From Limnohabitans sp. (lineage in GTDB: Bacteria; Pseudomonadota; Gammaproteobacteria; Burkholderiales; Burkholderiaceae_C): 16,847 nt of DNA. The translations under genes were made by a program, and so were the position numbers. Shown here in pieces: positions 6,776 to 14,694 of this stretch (within the stretch, counting starts at the first letter, position 1; each line of letters opens with the position of its first letter). The notes under the pieces were generated by a model, which saw nothing but the letters and a program-made list of their open reading frames with translations, ran no database searches and had not been told where the DNA came from. The stretch lies in NCBI GenBank assembly GCA_009693225.1, contig SHXP01000021.1, forward strand, positions 1 to 16,847. The letters are read 5' to 3'.

Positions 6776-7860
6776 AGCCGTTTATGCGCGCTCTGCTCGA
6801 GCGCAATGTGCAACGCCTGTCCGAACTGGATTTTCTACTGTCGCGCGAAGACATCATGCAGGACATGACGCAGTTTCTGGCCTTGTCGCGCGAACACGCC
6901 GAGGTGGCTGCCCTGGTCACGCCTTATCAACACTGGCTTCAATTGACGCAAGACAGCGAGTCAGCGCAATCCATGCTGCAAGACAGCGATCCGGAAGTAC
7001 AAGCCATGGCGCAGGAGGAAATCGCCTCTGCCAGAACGCAGCTTGACGCCTTGCAGGCGCAACTGCAACGCATGCTGCTGCCCAAAGACCGGGACGACGC
7101 ACGCAATGCGTTTCTTGAGATCCGCGCCGGTACCGGCGGCGATGAATCCACCTTGTTTGCCGGCGATCTGCTGCGCATGTACACCCGTTTTTGCGCCGAA
7201 CGCGGTTGGCGCGTGGAGGTGGTCAACGAGTCGCCGAGTGAATTGGGCGGCTACAAGGAAGCGGTGGTTCGCATCGAGGGCAGCAATGTCTACGGTTGCT
7301 TGAAATTCGAGTCCGGCGGCCACCGGGTGCAGCGCGTGCCGGTGACCGAAACCCAGGGACGCATACACACCAGCGCGTGTACGGTTGCCGTGCTGGCTGA
7401 GCCTGATGAAGCCGAGGCCGTCAAGATCAACCCGTCTGACTTACGCATAGACACGTTCCGTGCCAGCGGCGCCGGCGGCCAGCACATCAACAAAACCGAT
7501 TCGGCGGTGCGCATCACGCATTTGCCCACCGGTATCGTCGCCGAATGTCAGGACGGACGCAGCCAGCATAGCAACAAAGCGCAGGCATTGCGTGTTTTGA
7601 CCGCCCGCATACAAGAGAAAGACCGCAGCGAACGTGCCGCCAAAGACGCGGCCGAGCGCAAAAGCCTGATCGGCAGCGGTGCCCGCAGCGACCGCATCCG
7701 CACTTACAACTTTCCGCAAGGCCGCTTCACCGACCACCGCATCAACCTGACCTTGTACAAATTGCTGGCCATCATGGAAGGCGACCTGGGCGATGTGGTC
7801 GAAGCCTTGCAGGCCTATGAAGCCGCGCAACAGCTGGCGGCGCTGGAAGACGCAGCGTGA
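6772..7860 (+). CDS. prfA: Peptide chain release factor 1
   Basis: This 362-residue RF1 recognises UAG and UAA stop codons on the ribosome and triggers peptidyl-tRNA hydrolysis. The tripeptide that reads the stop codon is PVT at 190-192 (in RVPVTETQGRIHTSACTV), which marks RF1 rather than RF2 (SPF). The catalytic GGQ is at 235-237 in SGAGGQHINKTDSAVR; Q237 is the residue methylated by PrmC, encoded next. The N-terminal helical domain (1-100) and the C-terminal region are complete and the length is typical. The ATG at 6772 lacks a Shine-Dalgarno; an in-frame ATG at 6784 (codon 5) exists, but MKPFMRALLERN fits the family better. The gene stops at TGA, a codon RF1 does not read, and overlaps prmC by four bases. 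Confidence 0.98.
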   Translation: MKPFMRALLERNVQRLSELDFLLSREDIMQDMTQFLALSREHAEVAALVTPYQHWLQLTQDSESAQSMLQDSDPEVQAMAQEEIASARTQLDALQAQLQRMLLPKDRDDARNAFLEIRAGTGGDESTLFAGDLLRMYTRFCAERGWRVEVVNESPSELGGYKEAVVRIEGSNVYGCLKFESGGHRVQRVPVTETQGRIHTSACTVAVLAEPDEAEAVKINPSDLRIDTFRASGAGGQHINKTDSAVRITHLPTGIVAECQDGRSQHSNKAQALRVLTARIQEKDRSERAAKDAAERKSLIGSGARSDRIRTYNFPQGRFTDHRINLTLYKLLAIMEGDLGDVVEALQAYEAAQQLAALEDAA

Positions 7861-8678
7861 ACAGCAGCCGGGCACTGCAATATGCGCATTCGCTGGACAT
7901 CGAGATGCGGGAGGCGCAAACCCTGTTGCTGCATGTGTTGCAACGCCCTGTGCACGACCGCGCCTGGCTGCTGTTGAACGATGATCTTGAACTGACACAC
8001 GATCAGCACACACAGTTTGAACAAGGACTGCAACACCTGCTTGACAACATGCCTTTGGCCTACCTGACGGGTGTGCAGCCGTTTCACGGGCTGGACTTGC
8101 AGGTGACGCCCGACGTGCTGGTGCCGCGCGCCGACACAGAGACCCTGGTCGATTGGGCCTTGTCGCTGGGCTTGGATCAAGCATCCGTGCTGGACCTGGG
8201 CACCGGCAGCGGCGCGATTGCACTGGCCTTGAAGCACAAGCGCCCCGATTGGACTGTGCAAGCGGTAGACCAAGGCCTGCAGGCCTTGAATATCGCTCAG
8301 GCGAATGCACACCGACTGGGACTTGAGGTGGTGTTTTCTCACAGCGATTGGCTGGCCGATGTCCACGGTGAATTCGATTTGATCGTCTCCAACCCGCCCT
8401 ATATTGCCCAAGGCGACCCGCATTTGCCGGGGCTGGTGCACGAACCGCAAACGGCACTGGTCAGCGGTCCGCAAGGCCTGGACGATGTGCAGGCCATCAT
8501 CGGCCAGGCCCCGCTTCACTTGAAAGCCAAAGGCTGGCTGCTGCTGGAACACGGCTACGATCAGGCGCCGGCGGTGTGCGAACTGCTGCGGCAAAAAGGC
8601 TTCATTCAGGTGCAAAGCCGCAACGACCTCGCGGGCATTGCGCGTTGCAGCGGGGGCGTGCGCGCGAAAGTGAAATAA
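7857..8678 (+). CDS. prmC: Release factor glutamine N5-methyltransferase
   Basis: This 273-residue SAM-dependent methyltransferase modifies the glutamine of the GGQ motif in release factors 1 and 2. An N-terminal helical substrate-binding domain (about 1-75) ends at PLAYLTGVQPFHGL, followed by VPRADTETLV (89-98; RA replaces the more usual RP). SAM motif I LDLGTGSGAIALAL is at 112-125, and the catalytic NPPY, which holds the glutamine side chain, is at 179-182 (SNPPYIAQGDPHL). The start codon is GTG at 7857, within GTGA, so it overlaps the prfA stop by four bases and is likely translated by coupling. The pairing with prfA, its substrate, is the common arrangement. Nothing in the catalytic core appears damaged. 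Confidence 0.96.
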   Translation: MNSSRALQYAHSLDIEMREAQTLLLHVLQRPVHDRAWLLLNDDLELTHDQHTQFEQGLQHLLDNMPLAYLTGVQPFHGLDLQVTPDVLVPRADTETLVDWALSLGLDQASVLDLGTGSGAIALALKHKRPDWTVQAVDQGLQALNIAQANAHRLGLEVVFSHSDWLADVHGEFDLIVSNPPYIAQGDPHLPGLVHEPQTALVSGPQGLDDVQAIIGQAPLHLKAKGWLLLEHGYDQAPAVCELLRQKGFIQVQSRNDLAGIARCSGGVRAKVK

Positions 8679-8716
8679 TCAGTGTATCAAGCATTTTTGC
8701 AATCTAGGGAATTTTT

Positions 8717-9034
8717 ATGAGTGATGTGCACCAACGTATCGACCAGCTGGTCAAGGACAACGACATCGTGTTGTTCATGAAAGGCAATGCGAATTTCCCC
8801 ATGTGCGGTTTCTCCGGCCGTGCCATTCAACTGCTCAAGGCTAGCGGTGTCGACACCAAAAGCCTGACCACCATCAATGTGCTGGACGACGCCGAGATCC
8901 GCCTGGGCATCAAGGAATACAGCAACTGGCCGACCATTCCTCAGCTCTACGTCAAGGGCGAATTCATCGGGGGCTCGGACATCATGACCGAGATGTACGA
9001 ATCGGGCGAACTGCCTAAAGTACTGTGCAACTGA
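8717..9034 (+). CDS. grxD: Monothiol glutaredoxin, Grx4/GrxD type
   Basis: This 105-residue protein has the monothiol active site CGFS at 30-33 (MCGFSGRA), the cis-proline loop WPTIPQLYVKGEFIGG (71-86) and the SD pair after it that binds glutathione. Such proteins carry a glutathione-ligated [2Fe-2S] cluster between two subunits, often with a BolA partner, and act in Fe-S trafficking in the cytoplasm. The Shine-Dalgarno AGGGA at 8705-8709 is well placed before the ATG at 8717, one of the clearest in the window. It lies 38 bases after prmC and is followed at once by an intrinsic terminator, so it is the last gene of the hemA run. No promoter of its own is obvious in the 38-base gap. Confidence 0.96.
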   Translation: MSDVHQRIDQLVKDNDIVLFMKGNANFPMCGFSGRAIQLLKASGVDTKSLTTINVLDDAEIRLGIKEYSNWPTIPQLYVKGEFIGGSDIMTEMYESGELPKVLCN

Positions 9035-9040
9035 GCTAAC

Positions 9041-9060
9041 GGGCTTTGACAAGCCCTTTT
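9041..9060 (+). terminator. Rho-independent terminator after grxD
   Basis: GGGCTT (9041-9046) pairs with AAGCCC (9051-9056) across a TGAC loop and is followed by TTTT (9057-9060). It lies six bases after the grxD stop and closes the hemA-prfA-prmC-grxD unit. The reverse strand has no comparable T-run after the stem, so it should act mainly on plus-strand transcription. Confidence 0.8.
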
Positions 9061-9078
9061 CAAAAACTGCTTATCTCC

Positions 9079-9708
9079 TCAAGGCTGCCACAGCTGCTGT
9101 GCGGCCAGCACTGCCGCCGGGTAGGCGCTCTGACCGCGGCTGCCGTTGTAGCGGCCCAGTGCCATGGCTAAATTGCCGCCTTCCAGCTTCAAATAATGGC
9201 GCAATATGACGCAACCGAAACGCATATTGGCCTGCCACTGAAACAACAGCGGCGGCTCACCCTGACCCAGCACCCGTGGCCAGAACGGCATCACCCGCAT
9301 CACTCCCATGGCCCCGGCGCTGCTGACGGCGAATTTGCGAAACCCGCTTTCGACTTCCATCAAACCCAGCACCAGCGAAGGTTCAAGCGCAGCGCGGTGG
9401 CTCTCGTACCAGACAGTTTGCAAAAAAAGACGCTGCAACTCGGGTGAGCCTAACTCCGGCAAACCGGCTGCGCCATGCAGTTGTTTGATGCGCAATGACA
9501 GTTTTTGCACATTGTCTCGCTGCCATTGTTCGTAAGCCTGTTTGTCCGCAGCTGTGGGCAAATACGGCTCGGGCGGCGGTAAACCGGCAACGGACACGCT
9601 GAGCGCGCTGCGTACCGAGTCGGCCAGGTGTTCCTCGCGTTGCGGGCCGGCATAAGCCAGCCGGGCCAACATGACCGCCGCCACGATAAAGGCTGCACAA
9701 AGCTGCAT
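9079..9708 (-). CDS. Exported lytic transglycosylase (SLT domain)
   Basis: This 209-residue protein is predicted to cleave peptidoglycan glycan strands non-hydrolytically in the periplasm. Residues 1-20 form a signal peptide (hydrophobic core then AYA before GPQ); there is no lipobox cysteine at the cleavage site. A proline-rich, helical linker (about 40-80) precedes the SLT domain (about 90-205). The putative catalytic glutamate is E120 in LMEVESGFRKFAVSSAGAMG, followed by GVMRVMPFW (135-143) and the C-terminal LAMALGRYNGSRG (180-192). In most relatives the third motif reads G(L/Y)MQVMPFW; here the glutamine is replaced by arginine (R138). The ATG lies three bases after the proS stop with no Shine-Dalgarno, suggesting coupled translation. 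The proS-transglycosylase pair also occurs in related Comamonadaceae as I recall. Confidence 0.9.
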   Translation of the reverse strand: MQLCAAFIVAAVMLARLAYAGPQREEHLADSVRSALSVSVAGLPPPEPYLPTAADKQAYEQWQRDNVQKLSLRIKQLHGAAGLPELGSPELQRLFLQTVWYESHRAALEPSLVLGLMEVESGFRKFAVSSAGAMGVMRVMPFWPRVLGQGEPPLLFQWQANMRFGCVILRHYLKLEGGNLAMALGRYNGSRGQSAYPAAVLAAQQLWQP

Positions 9709-9711
9709 GGA

Positions 9712-11454
9712 CTAAAGGAGTTTGCCCCTGATTAAACCAGCCACCTCGGCCAGCGCCAGCTTGGTCGGCTCGGTGTCTCTGCGGTGCTGGTATTCCACCT
9801 GGCCTTCCTTCAGGCCACGCTCGCCGATGGTCACGCGGTGCGGCACGCCGATCAACTCCCAGTCGGCGAACATGACACCGGGGCGCTCGCCGCGGTCGTC
9901 CAGGATCACATCGACACCAGCTTGCAGCAGTTCTGCGTACAAGACCTCGGCGGCGGCTTTGACCTCGGGGCTGCGGTCCGGCCCTATCGGGCAGAGCACC
10001 ACGGTGAAAGGCGCCAGCGCGTCCGGCCAGATCATGCCTTTGGCGTCATGGTTTTGTTCGATGGCCGCCGCCGGCAGGCGCGTGATGCCTATGCCGTAGC
10101 AGCCCATCTTGAAATGCCGGGGCTTGCCGTCCTCGGCCAAAAATGTGGCGTTCATGGCCGCGCTGTACTTGGTTCCCAGGTAAAAAATATGACCGACTTC
10201 AATGCCGCGCTCGATCGCCAACTGCCCTTTGCCGTCGGGTGAGGCGTCGCCTTCGACCACGTTACGGATGTCGGCCACAAGGTCGGGCTCGGGCAGATCA
10301 CGGCCCCAGTTGACGCCGGTGATGTGGTGGTCGGGCCGGTTGGCACCGCAAATCCAGTTGCTCATCACCGCCACATCGCGGTCTGCCACTATTTTCAAAG
10401 GCTTTTGCAGTTTCAGCGGCCCCAGGTAGCCTGGTTTGCAGCCGAAATGGTCTTCAATCTCGGCCAGCGTGGCAAAACGAAAGCCTTTTTCAAACCCGGG
10501 GAGTTTACCGGCTTTGACCTCGTTCATGTCGTGGTCACCGCGCACCAGCAGCAGCCAGACCTGGCTGTGGACAATTTCGCCTTTGTCGTTGGTCTCATCG
10601 GTGGCCAGCACCAGCGACTTGACCGTGGTTTGCAACGGCACACCCAGCAGCTCACCCACGTCTTCGCAAGTGCTTTTGCCCGGTGTCGGTCTCAGCGTGC
10701 AAGCCGCCGTGGCCGCGCCGCGTGGCTGGCTTGGCGCCAGCGCCTGGGCTTTTTCCATGTTAGCAGCGTAACCACTGTCAGGGCAATAAACAATGGCGTC
10801 TTCGCCGGTGGCGGCAATCACCTGGAACTCTTCGCTCAGGTCGCCGCCGATGGCGCCGCTGTCAGCCGCCACGGCGCGGTAGCGCAGGCCGAAGCGGTCA
10901 AAAATGCGGCGGTAGGCTTGCGCCATGCCCTGGTAGCTGATATTCGCCGAGGTCGCGTCGCGGTCGAAGCTGTAAGCGTCTTTCATGATGAACTCGCGCC
11001 CGCGCATCAGGCCGAAACGCGGGCGGCGTTCGTCGCGGAATTTGGTTTGTATCTGATAGAAATTTTTCGGCAGCTGTTTGTAGCTGCGCAATTCCTGGCG
11101 TGCGATGTCGGTCACCACTTCCTCGCTGGTCGGCTGCACCACATAGTCGCGGTCGTGCCGGTCCTTGATGCGCAACAGCTCCGGGCCCATTTTTTCGAAA
11201 CGCCCGGTTTCCTGCCACAGCTCGGCGGGCTGAACCACCGGCATGGTCAGTTCGATGGCGGCGGCGCGGTTCATTTCCTCGCGCACAATGGCCTCGACCT
11301 TGCGGATCACCCGCAAGCCCATGGGCATGTAGGTGTAAATACCGGCGCCGAGCTTTTTGATCATGCCGGCGCGCATCATTAGCTGATGGCTGGCGACTTC
11401 GGCATCTGCCGGGGCCTCTTTGAGGGTGGAAATCAGAAACTGGGAAGCTTTCAT
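9712..11454 (-). CDS. proS: Prolyl-tRNA synthetase, bacterial type with editing domain
   Basis: This 580-residue class II aminoacyl-tRNA synthetase charges tRNA(Pro) with proline. Motif 1 lies around residues 45-72, TSEE at 109-112, motif 2 starts at FRDERR (139-144), and motif 3 is GIGITRLPAAA (454-464). Residues about 220-390 form the YbaK-like INS domain that removes mischarged alanine; lysine in TVKSLV falls at residue 279, as in the E. coli enzyme. The C-terminal anticodon-binding domain occupies about 480-575. The start is taken as the ATG at 11452-11454 (MKASQFLISTLKEAPADAE), which matches the family N-terminus; an in-frame TTG two codons upstream is not needed. No convincing Shine-Dalgarno or minus-strand promoter was found in the 116-base gap shared with rppH. 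The transglycosylase gene follows after three bases. Confidence 0.97.
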   Translation of the reverse strand: MKASQFLISTLKEAPADAEVASHQLMMRAGMIKKLGAGIYTYMPMGLRVIRKVEAIVREEMNRAAAIELTMPVVQPAELWQETGRFEKMGPELLRIKDRHDRDYVVQPTSEEVVTDIARQELRSYKQLPKNFYQIQTKFRDERRPRFGLMRGREFIMKDAYSFDRDATSANISYQGMAQAYRRIFDRFGLRYRAVAADSGAIGGDLSEEFQVIAATGEDAIVYCPDSGYAANMEKAQALAPSQPRGAATAACTLRPTPGKSTCEDVGELLGVPLQTTVKSLVLATDETNDKGEIVHSQVWLLLVRGDHDMNEVKAGKLPGFEKGFRFATLAEIEDHFGCKPGYLGPLKLQKPLKIVADRDVAVMSNWICGANRPDHHITGVNWGRDLPEPDLVADIRNVVEGDASPDGKGQLAIERGIEVGHIFYLGTKYSAAMNATFLAEDGKPRHFKMGCYGIGITRLPAAAIEQNHDAKGMIWPDALAPFTVVLCPIGPDRSPEVKAAAEVLYAELLQAGVDVILDDRGERPGVMFADWELIGVPHRVTIGERGLKEGQVEYQHRRDTEPTKLALAEVAGLIRGKLL

Positions 11455-11512
11455 AGGCAACAGTGAGCGCCAACTGAGTGGCTTTAATTAAAGGGTGAAA
11501 TCTATTGGCGTA

Positions 11513-11540
11513 TTGATGCCAGCCGGATGCTGTGCATAAT
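11513..11540 (+). promoter_or_regulatory. Predicted sigma-70 promoter of rppH
   Basis: TTGATG (11513-11518, 4 of 6 to consensus) and CATAAT (11535-11540, 5 of 6) are separated by 16 bases. Transcription would start near 11547, giving a leader of about 24 bases that contains the GAGG Shine-Dalgarno at 11560-11563. The rest of the proS-rppH gap holds an A/T-rich palindrome TTTAATTAAA (11483-11492) of unknown meaning. Confidence 0.5.
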
Positions 11541-11570
11541 GGCCTCAGTTGAGATTTTTGAGGTTTGATT

Positions 11571-12128
11571 ATGCTTGACCGTGATGGCTTTCGGCCTAAC
11601 GTCGGCATCATTCTGCTAAACCAGAAGAATCAGGTTTTTTGGGGCAAACGCATTCGCACCCACAGTTGGCAGTTTCCGCAGGGCGGCATTGACCGGGGAG
11701 AAACACCCGAGCAGGCCTTGTACAGGGAATTGCAGGAAGAAGTGGGATTGCTGCCAGAACAGGTGCGCATCATGGCCCGGACCCGCGACTGGTTGCATTA
11801 TGAAGTGCCTGACCGCTATATCCGTAAGGATGCGCGCAGCCATTACAAGGGCCAAAAACAGATCTGGTTTTTACTCCAGCTGGTCGTGCCAGACCATGCA
11901 TTGAATCTGCGCGCCAGCGCCCACCCCGAGTTCGACGCCTGGCGCTGGAACGAATACTGGGTGCCGCTTGACTCTGTGGTTGAATTCAAGCGCGGTGTGT
12001 ACGAAATGGCCTTGACCGAGTTGTCCCGCTATCTGCCCAAACAGGAAAACCGCGGCTCTTATTTGCGCCAGGGCGTTCGCCAGCACCTGTCCGATGAAGA
12101 CCATTCGCCGTCGCGGCAAGACGATTAA
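11571..12128 (+). CDS. rppH: RNA pyrophosphohydrolase (Nudix)
   Basis: This 185-residue Nudix hydrolase removes pyrophosphate from the 5' triphosphate end of mRNA, which exposes transcripts to RNase E decay. The N-terminus MLDRDGFRPNVGIILLNQ and the block WGKRIRTHSWQFPQGGIDRG are near-invariant in RppH. The Nudix box runs from G38 to L60 with the metal-binding REL-EE-G pattern (RELQEEVGL, 52-60). Downstream WLHYEVPDRY and GQKQIWFLL are also family-typical. The ATG at 11571 is preceded by GAGG (11560-11563) at seven bases; an in-frame TTG two codons earlier is rejected. The C-terminal tail (about 155-185) is charged and probably disordered. It is divergent from proS and convergent with proB, with only six bases between the stop codons and no terminator between them. 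Confidence 0.96.
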   Translation: MLDRDGFRPNVGIILLNQKNQVFWGKRIRTHSWQFPQGGIDRGETPEQALYRELQEEVGLLPEQVRIMARTRDWLHYEVPDRYIRKDARSHYKGQKQIWFLLQLVVPDHALNLRASAHPEFDAWRWNEYWVPLDSVVEFKRGVYEMALTELSRYLPKQENRGSYLRQGVRQHLSDEDHSPSRQDD

Positions 12129-12134
12129 ACCGAC

Positions 12135-13283
12135 TTATTCGCCTGCCGGACGCATCAGCACCAGATTGTCGCGGTGCACCATTTCAGGCTCAGCCACATA
12201 ACCCAGCAATTTTTCTATCTCGCTGGATGGTTTTTTGCACAGCAAACGGCACTCGGCACAGGCGTAATTGGCCAGGCCGCGGGCCAGTTCGACGCCCTGC
12301 AAATCGCAGATGGCGATCACATCGCCGCGCGAAAACTCGCCCCTAACGCTGTGCATGCCTATGGGCAAGAGACTTTTACCCTCGCGCGTGAGCTTGTTGA
12401 CCGCGCCGTCGTCAATGGCAATCGCGCCGCGCAATTGCAAATGGTCGACCATCCACTGTTTGCGGGCCTGTTGCTTGTGTGTGGGCGCCACCAGCAGGGT
12501 GCCTATGGCTTCACCGGCGCACAAACGCAGCAGCGCATCGGGTTCGCGGCCCCAGGCGATGACGGTGCTGGCACCCGAACCGGCGGCGCGTTTGGCTGCC
12601 AGGATTTTGGTCAGCATGCCGCCGCGCCCGATGTTCGATCCTGCGCCGCCGGCCATGGCTTCCAACGCCGGATCCCCGGCCTGCGCCTGTTGCACCAGCG
12701 TGGCGTTTTTGTCCTTGCGCGGATCGGCAGTGAACAAACCTTGCTGATCGGTCAGTATGACCAGGGCATCAGCCTCGACCAGATTGGCCACCAATGCGCC
12801 CAGCGTGTCGTTGTCGCCGAATTTGATTTCGTCATTGACCACGGTGTCGTTTTCATTGATGACCGGCAGCACATGGTGCGCCAGCAGGGTATTGAGCGTG
12901 GAGCGGGCATTCAGATAGCGCTCGCGGTCGGCCAGATCGGCATGGGTGAGCAGCACCTGGGCGCTGCCCAGGCCGTGCTGGCGCAATTTGCTTTCGTACA
13001 TTTGCGCCAGTCCCATTTGACCGACGGCGGCGGCGGCCTGCAATTCATTGATTTCGTGCGGCCGCACGGCCCAGCCCAGGCGTTTCATGCCCTCGGCAAT
13101 CGCCCCGCTGGAGACCATGATGATTTCGCGGTTTTCCGCCGAACGCATCAGCGCGGCGATCTGGCGGCACCACTCGCCGATGGCTTGTTCGTCCAGCCCC
13201 CGGCCTTCGTTAGTGACCAGGCTGGAGCCTACTTTGACGACGATGCGTCTGGCATCTTGCAGTAAACGGGTGGCATCAGACAT
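12135..13283 (-). CDS. proB: Glutamate 5-kinase
   Basis: This 382-residue cytoplasmic enzyme phosphorylates glutamate, the first step of proline synthesis. The amino-acid kinase domain (about 10-260) shows the ATP-binding KVGSSLV (17-23), the substrate loop SSGAIAEGMKRLGW (58-71), INENDTV (142-148), FGDNDTLGALVANL (155-168) and the GRGGMLTKILAA segment (219-230). A PUA domain follows (about 276-370: RGAIAIDDGAV, FSRGDVIAI). Activity in this family is feedback-inhibited by proline. Its start lies 14 bases after the obgE stop, with no strong Shine-Dalgarno (weak CGG), so it is probably read from the rplU-rpmA-obgE unit. The next pathway gene, proA, is not in the window. It ends tail to tail with rppH. 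Confidence 0.97.
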   Translation of the reverse strand: MSDATRLLQDARRIVVKVGSSLVTNEGRGLDEQAIGEWCRQIAALMRSAENREIIMVSSGAIAEGMKRLGWAVRPHEINELQAAAAVGQMGLAQMYESKLRQHGLGSAQVLLTHADLADRERYLNARSTLNTLLAHHVLPVINENDTVVNDEIKFGDNDTLGALVANLVEADALVILTDQQGLFTADPRKDKNATLVQQAQAGDPALEAMAGGAGSNIGRGGMLTKILAAKRAAGSGASTVIAWGREPDALLRLCAGEAIGTLLVAPTHKQQARKQWMVDHLQLRGAIAIDDGAVNKLTREGKSLLPIGMHSVRGEFSRGDVIAICDLQGVELARGLANYACAECRLLCKKPSSEIEKLLGYVAEPEMVHRDNLVLMRPAGE

Positions 13284-13297
13284 GGCAAACCGGCGTG

Positions 13298-14362
13298 TCA
13301 GGGTAAGGGGGCAAAACGCGGATCAGGCGCTTCTTCCACTTGCGTGGATTTGAATTGTTTTTCCAGGTGCTCGTAAATAGCGCGCACCAGGCCTTCGCAG
13401 CCTTCGCGGTTGAGCGCGGAAATTTGGAACACCGGACCTTTGTACTTGAAACGTTTGACAAAGTCTTTGACGCGCGCCTCACGTTCGCTGCCTTGCACCA
13501 TGTCGAGCTTGTTCAACACCAGCCAGCGCGGTTTGTTGTAGAGCGCCGGGTCGTATTTTTTCAACTCCAGCACAATCGCCTTGGCCTGCGCCACCGGGTC
13601 GACCGCGTCGTCAAACGGCGCCATGTCGACCATGTGCAGCAGCAAGCGCGTGCGCTGCAAATGGCGCAAAAACTGATGGCCCAGCCCGGCTCCTTCGGCG
13701 GCTCCTTCGATCAAACCGGGCACGTCGGCGACCACAAAACTTTGCTCGGCCGCCACCCGCACCACGCCCAGGTTGGGATGCAAGGTGGTGAACGGGTAAT
13801 CGGCAATCTTGGGACGCGCATTGGAGATGGCGCTGATCAAGGTGGATTTGCCGGCGTTGGGCATGCCGAGTAAACCGACATCGGCCAGCACTTTGAGCTC
13901 AAGCTTGAGGTTTTTACACTCGCCCGGCCAGCCGGGGGTTTTCTGGCGTGGCGCACGGTTGATCGAGCTTTTGAAGCGCATATTGCCGAAGCCGCCGTTG
14001 CCGCCCTTGGCGATCATGATCATCTCGCCGGGGGTCAGCAATTCGTAGAGCACGTCATTTGTTTCGGCGTCGATCAGCATGGTGCCGACCGGCATTTTCA
14101 GCACGGTGTCGTCGCCGGCCGCGCCGAACATGTCCGAACCCATGCCGTGTTCGCCGCGTTTGGCCTCGTGGCGGCGCGAAAACCGGTAATCGACTAGGGT
14201 GTTCAGACTGGCATCGGCCACGGCATACACATTGCCGCCGCGCCCGCCGTCGCCGCCGTTGGGTCCGCCGAACTCCTTGTATTTTTCATGCCGGAACGAG
14301 ACGCAGCCATTCCCGCCGTCGCCGGCAATGATGTCAATAAAGGCTTCGTCTACGAATTTCAT
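13298..14362 (-). CDS. obgE: Obg/CgtA ribosome-associated GTPase
   Basis: This 354-residue GTPase binds the large ribosomal subunit and acts in 50S maturation and stress control. The glycine-rich Obg fold covers residues 1-158 (FIDIIAGDGGNGCVSFRHEK; GGPNGGDGGRGGNVY). The G domain follows: G1 GMPNAGKST (166-174), switch region ADYPFTTLHPNLG (187-199), G3 DVPGLIEG (213-220), G4 NKLD (284-287) and G5 SAL (315-317). The C-terminal tail is short and acidic/proline-rich (QVEEAPDPRFAPLP). No clear Shine-Dalgarno precedes the ATG. It sits downstream of rplU-rpmA, as in many proteobacteria, but a 13-base hairpin separates it from rpmA. Expression relative to the ribosomal proteins is probably set by readthrough of that hairpin (inference). 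Confidence 0.97.
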   Translation of the reverse strand: MKFVDEAFIDIIAGDGGNGCVSFRHEKYKEFGGPNGGDGGRGGNVYAVADASLNTLVDYRFSRRHEAKRGEHGMGSDMFGAAGDDTVLKMPVGTMLIDAETNDVLYELLTPGEMIMIAKGGNGGFGNMRFKSSINRAPRQKTPGWPGECKNLKLELKVLADVGLLGMPNAGKSTLISAISNARPKIADYPFTTLHPNLGVVRVAAEQSFVVADVPGLIEGAAEGAGLGHQFLRHLQRTRLLLHMVDMAPFDDAVDPVAQAKAIVLELKKYDPALYNKPRWLVLNKLDMVQGSEREARVKDFVKRFKYKGPVFQISALNREGCEGLVRAIYEHLEKQFKSTQVEEAPDPRFAPLP

Positions 14363-14371
14363 GGGGCAATC

Positions 14372-14407
14372 TTAAACTGCAAAGCCCCGGCAAGCGGGGC
14401 TTTGCAG
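14372..14407 (-). terminator. Strong hairpin between rpmA and obgE, terminator or attenuator
   Basis: CTGCAAAGCCCCG (14377-14389) pairs perfectly with CGGGGCTTTGCAG (14395-14407), 13 bases, around a five-base loop (14390-14394). On the minus strand the stem is followed only by TTTAAG (14371-14376), a short T-run. This makes partial termination more likely than full termination, so obgE-proB can still be reached from the rplU promoter. It ends eight bases before the obgE start codon. Confidence 0.65.
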
Positions 14408-14422
14408 GGTGCGGGCCGGGGA

Positions 14423-14680
14423 TTAAACCGGTGTGACGCTGACCATGTGCTTGTTCAGAGAACCTTTGATGGAGAAAGACACATGGCCTTCCACCAGAGC
14501 GAATAAGGTGTGGTCTTTGCCGATACCGACATTGGTGCCGGGATGGAACTTGGTGCCGCGCTGACGCACGATGATGGCTCCTGCGGTGATGTGTTCGCCG
14601 CCGAACGCCTTGACGCCGAGCATCTTGGGGTTGGAATCGCGGCCGTTACGCGTGGAGCCGCCGCCTTTTTTCTGTGCCAT
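14423..14680 (-). CDS. rpmA: 50S ribosomal protein bL27
   Basis: This 85-residue protein is ribosomal protein L27, whose N-terminal tail reaches the peptidyl transferase centre. It begins MAQKKGGGSTRNGRDSN, directly with the mature-type N-terminus, so the Firmicutes-type cleavable extension is absent. GVKAFGGE, GAIIVRQRGTKFHPGTNVG and KDHTLFAL are conserved. AGGAG overlapping the rplU stop region gives a good Shine-Dalgarno 12 bases before the ATG. The gene follows rplU after 14 bases, as in most bacteria. Confidence 0.98.
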   Translation of the reverse strand: MAQKKGGGSTRNGRDSNPKMLGVKAFGGEHITAGAIIVRQRGTKFHPGTNVGIGKDHTLFALVEGHVSFSIKGSLNKHMVSVTPV

Positions 14681-14694
14681 GGTGTGAGTGCTCC

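Noticed and set aside
11455..11460. Start of proS at TTG two codons upstream of the ATG
   Set aside because: The ATG at 11452-11454 gives the family N-terminus MKASQF exactly; the TTG adds MP with no support.
11565..11570. Start of rppH at TTG two codons upstream
   Set aside because: RppH proteins begin M(L/I)D-x-(D/E)GFRPNVG, and the GAGG Shine-Dalgarno is spaced for the ATG at 11571.
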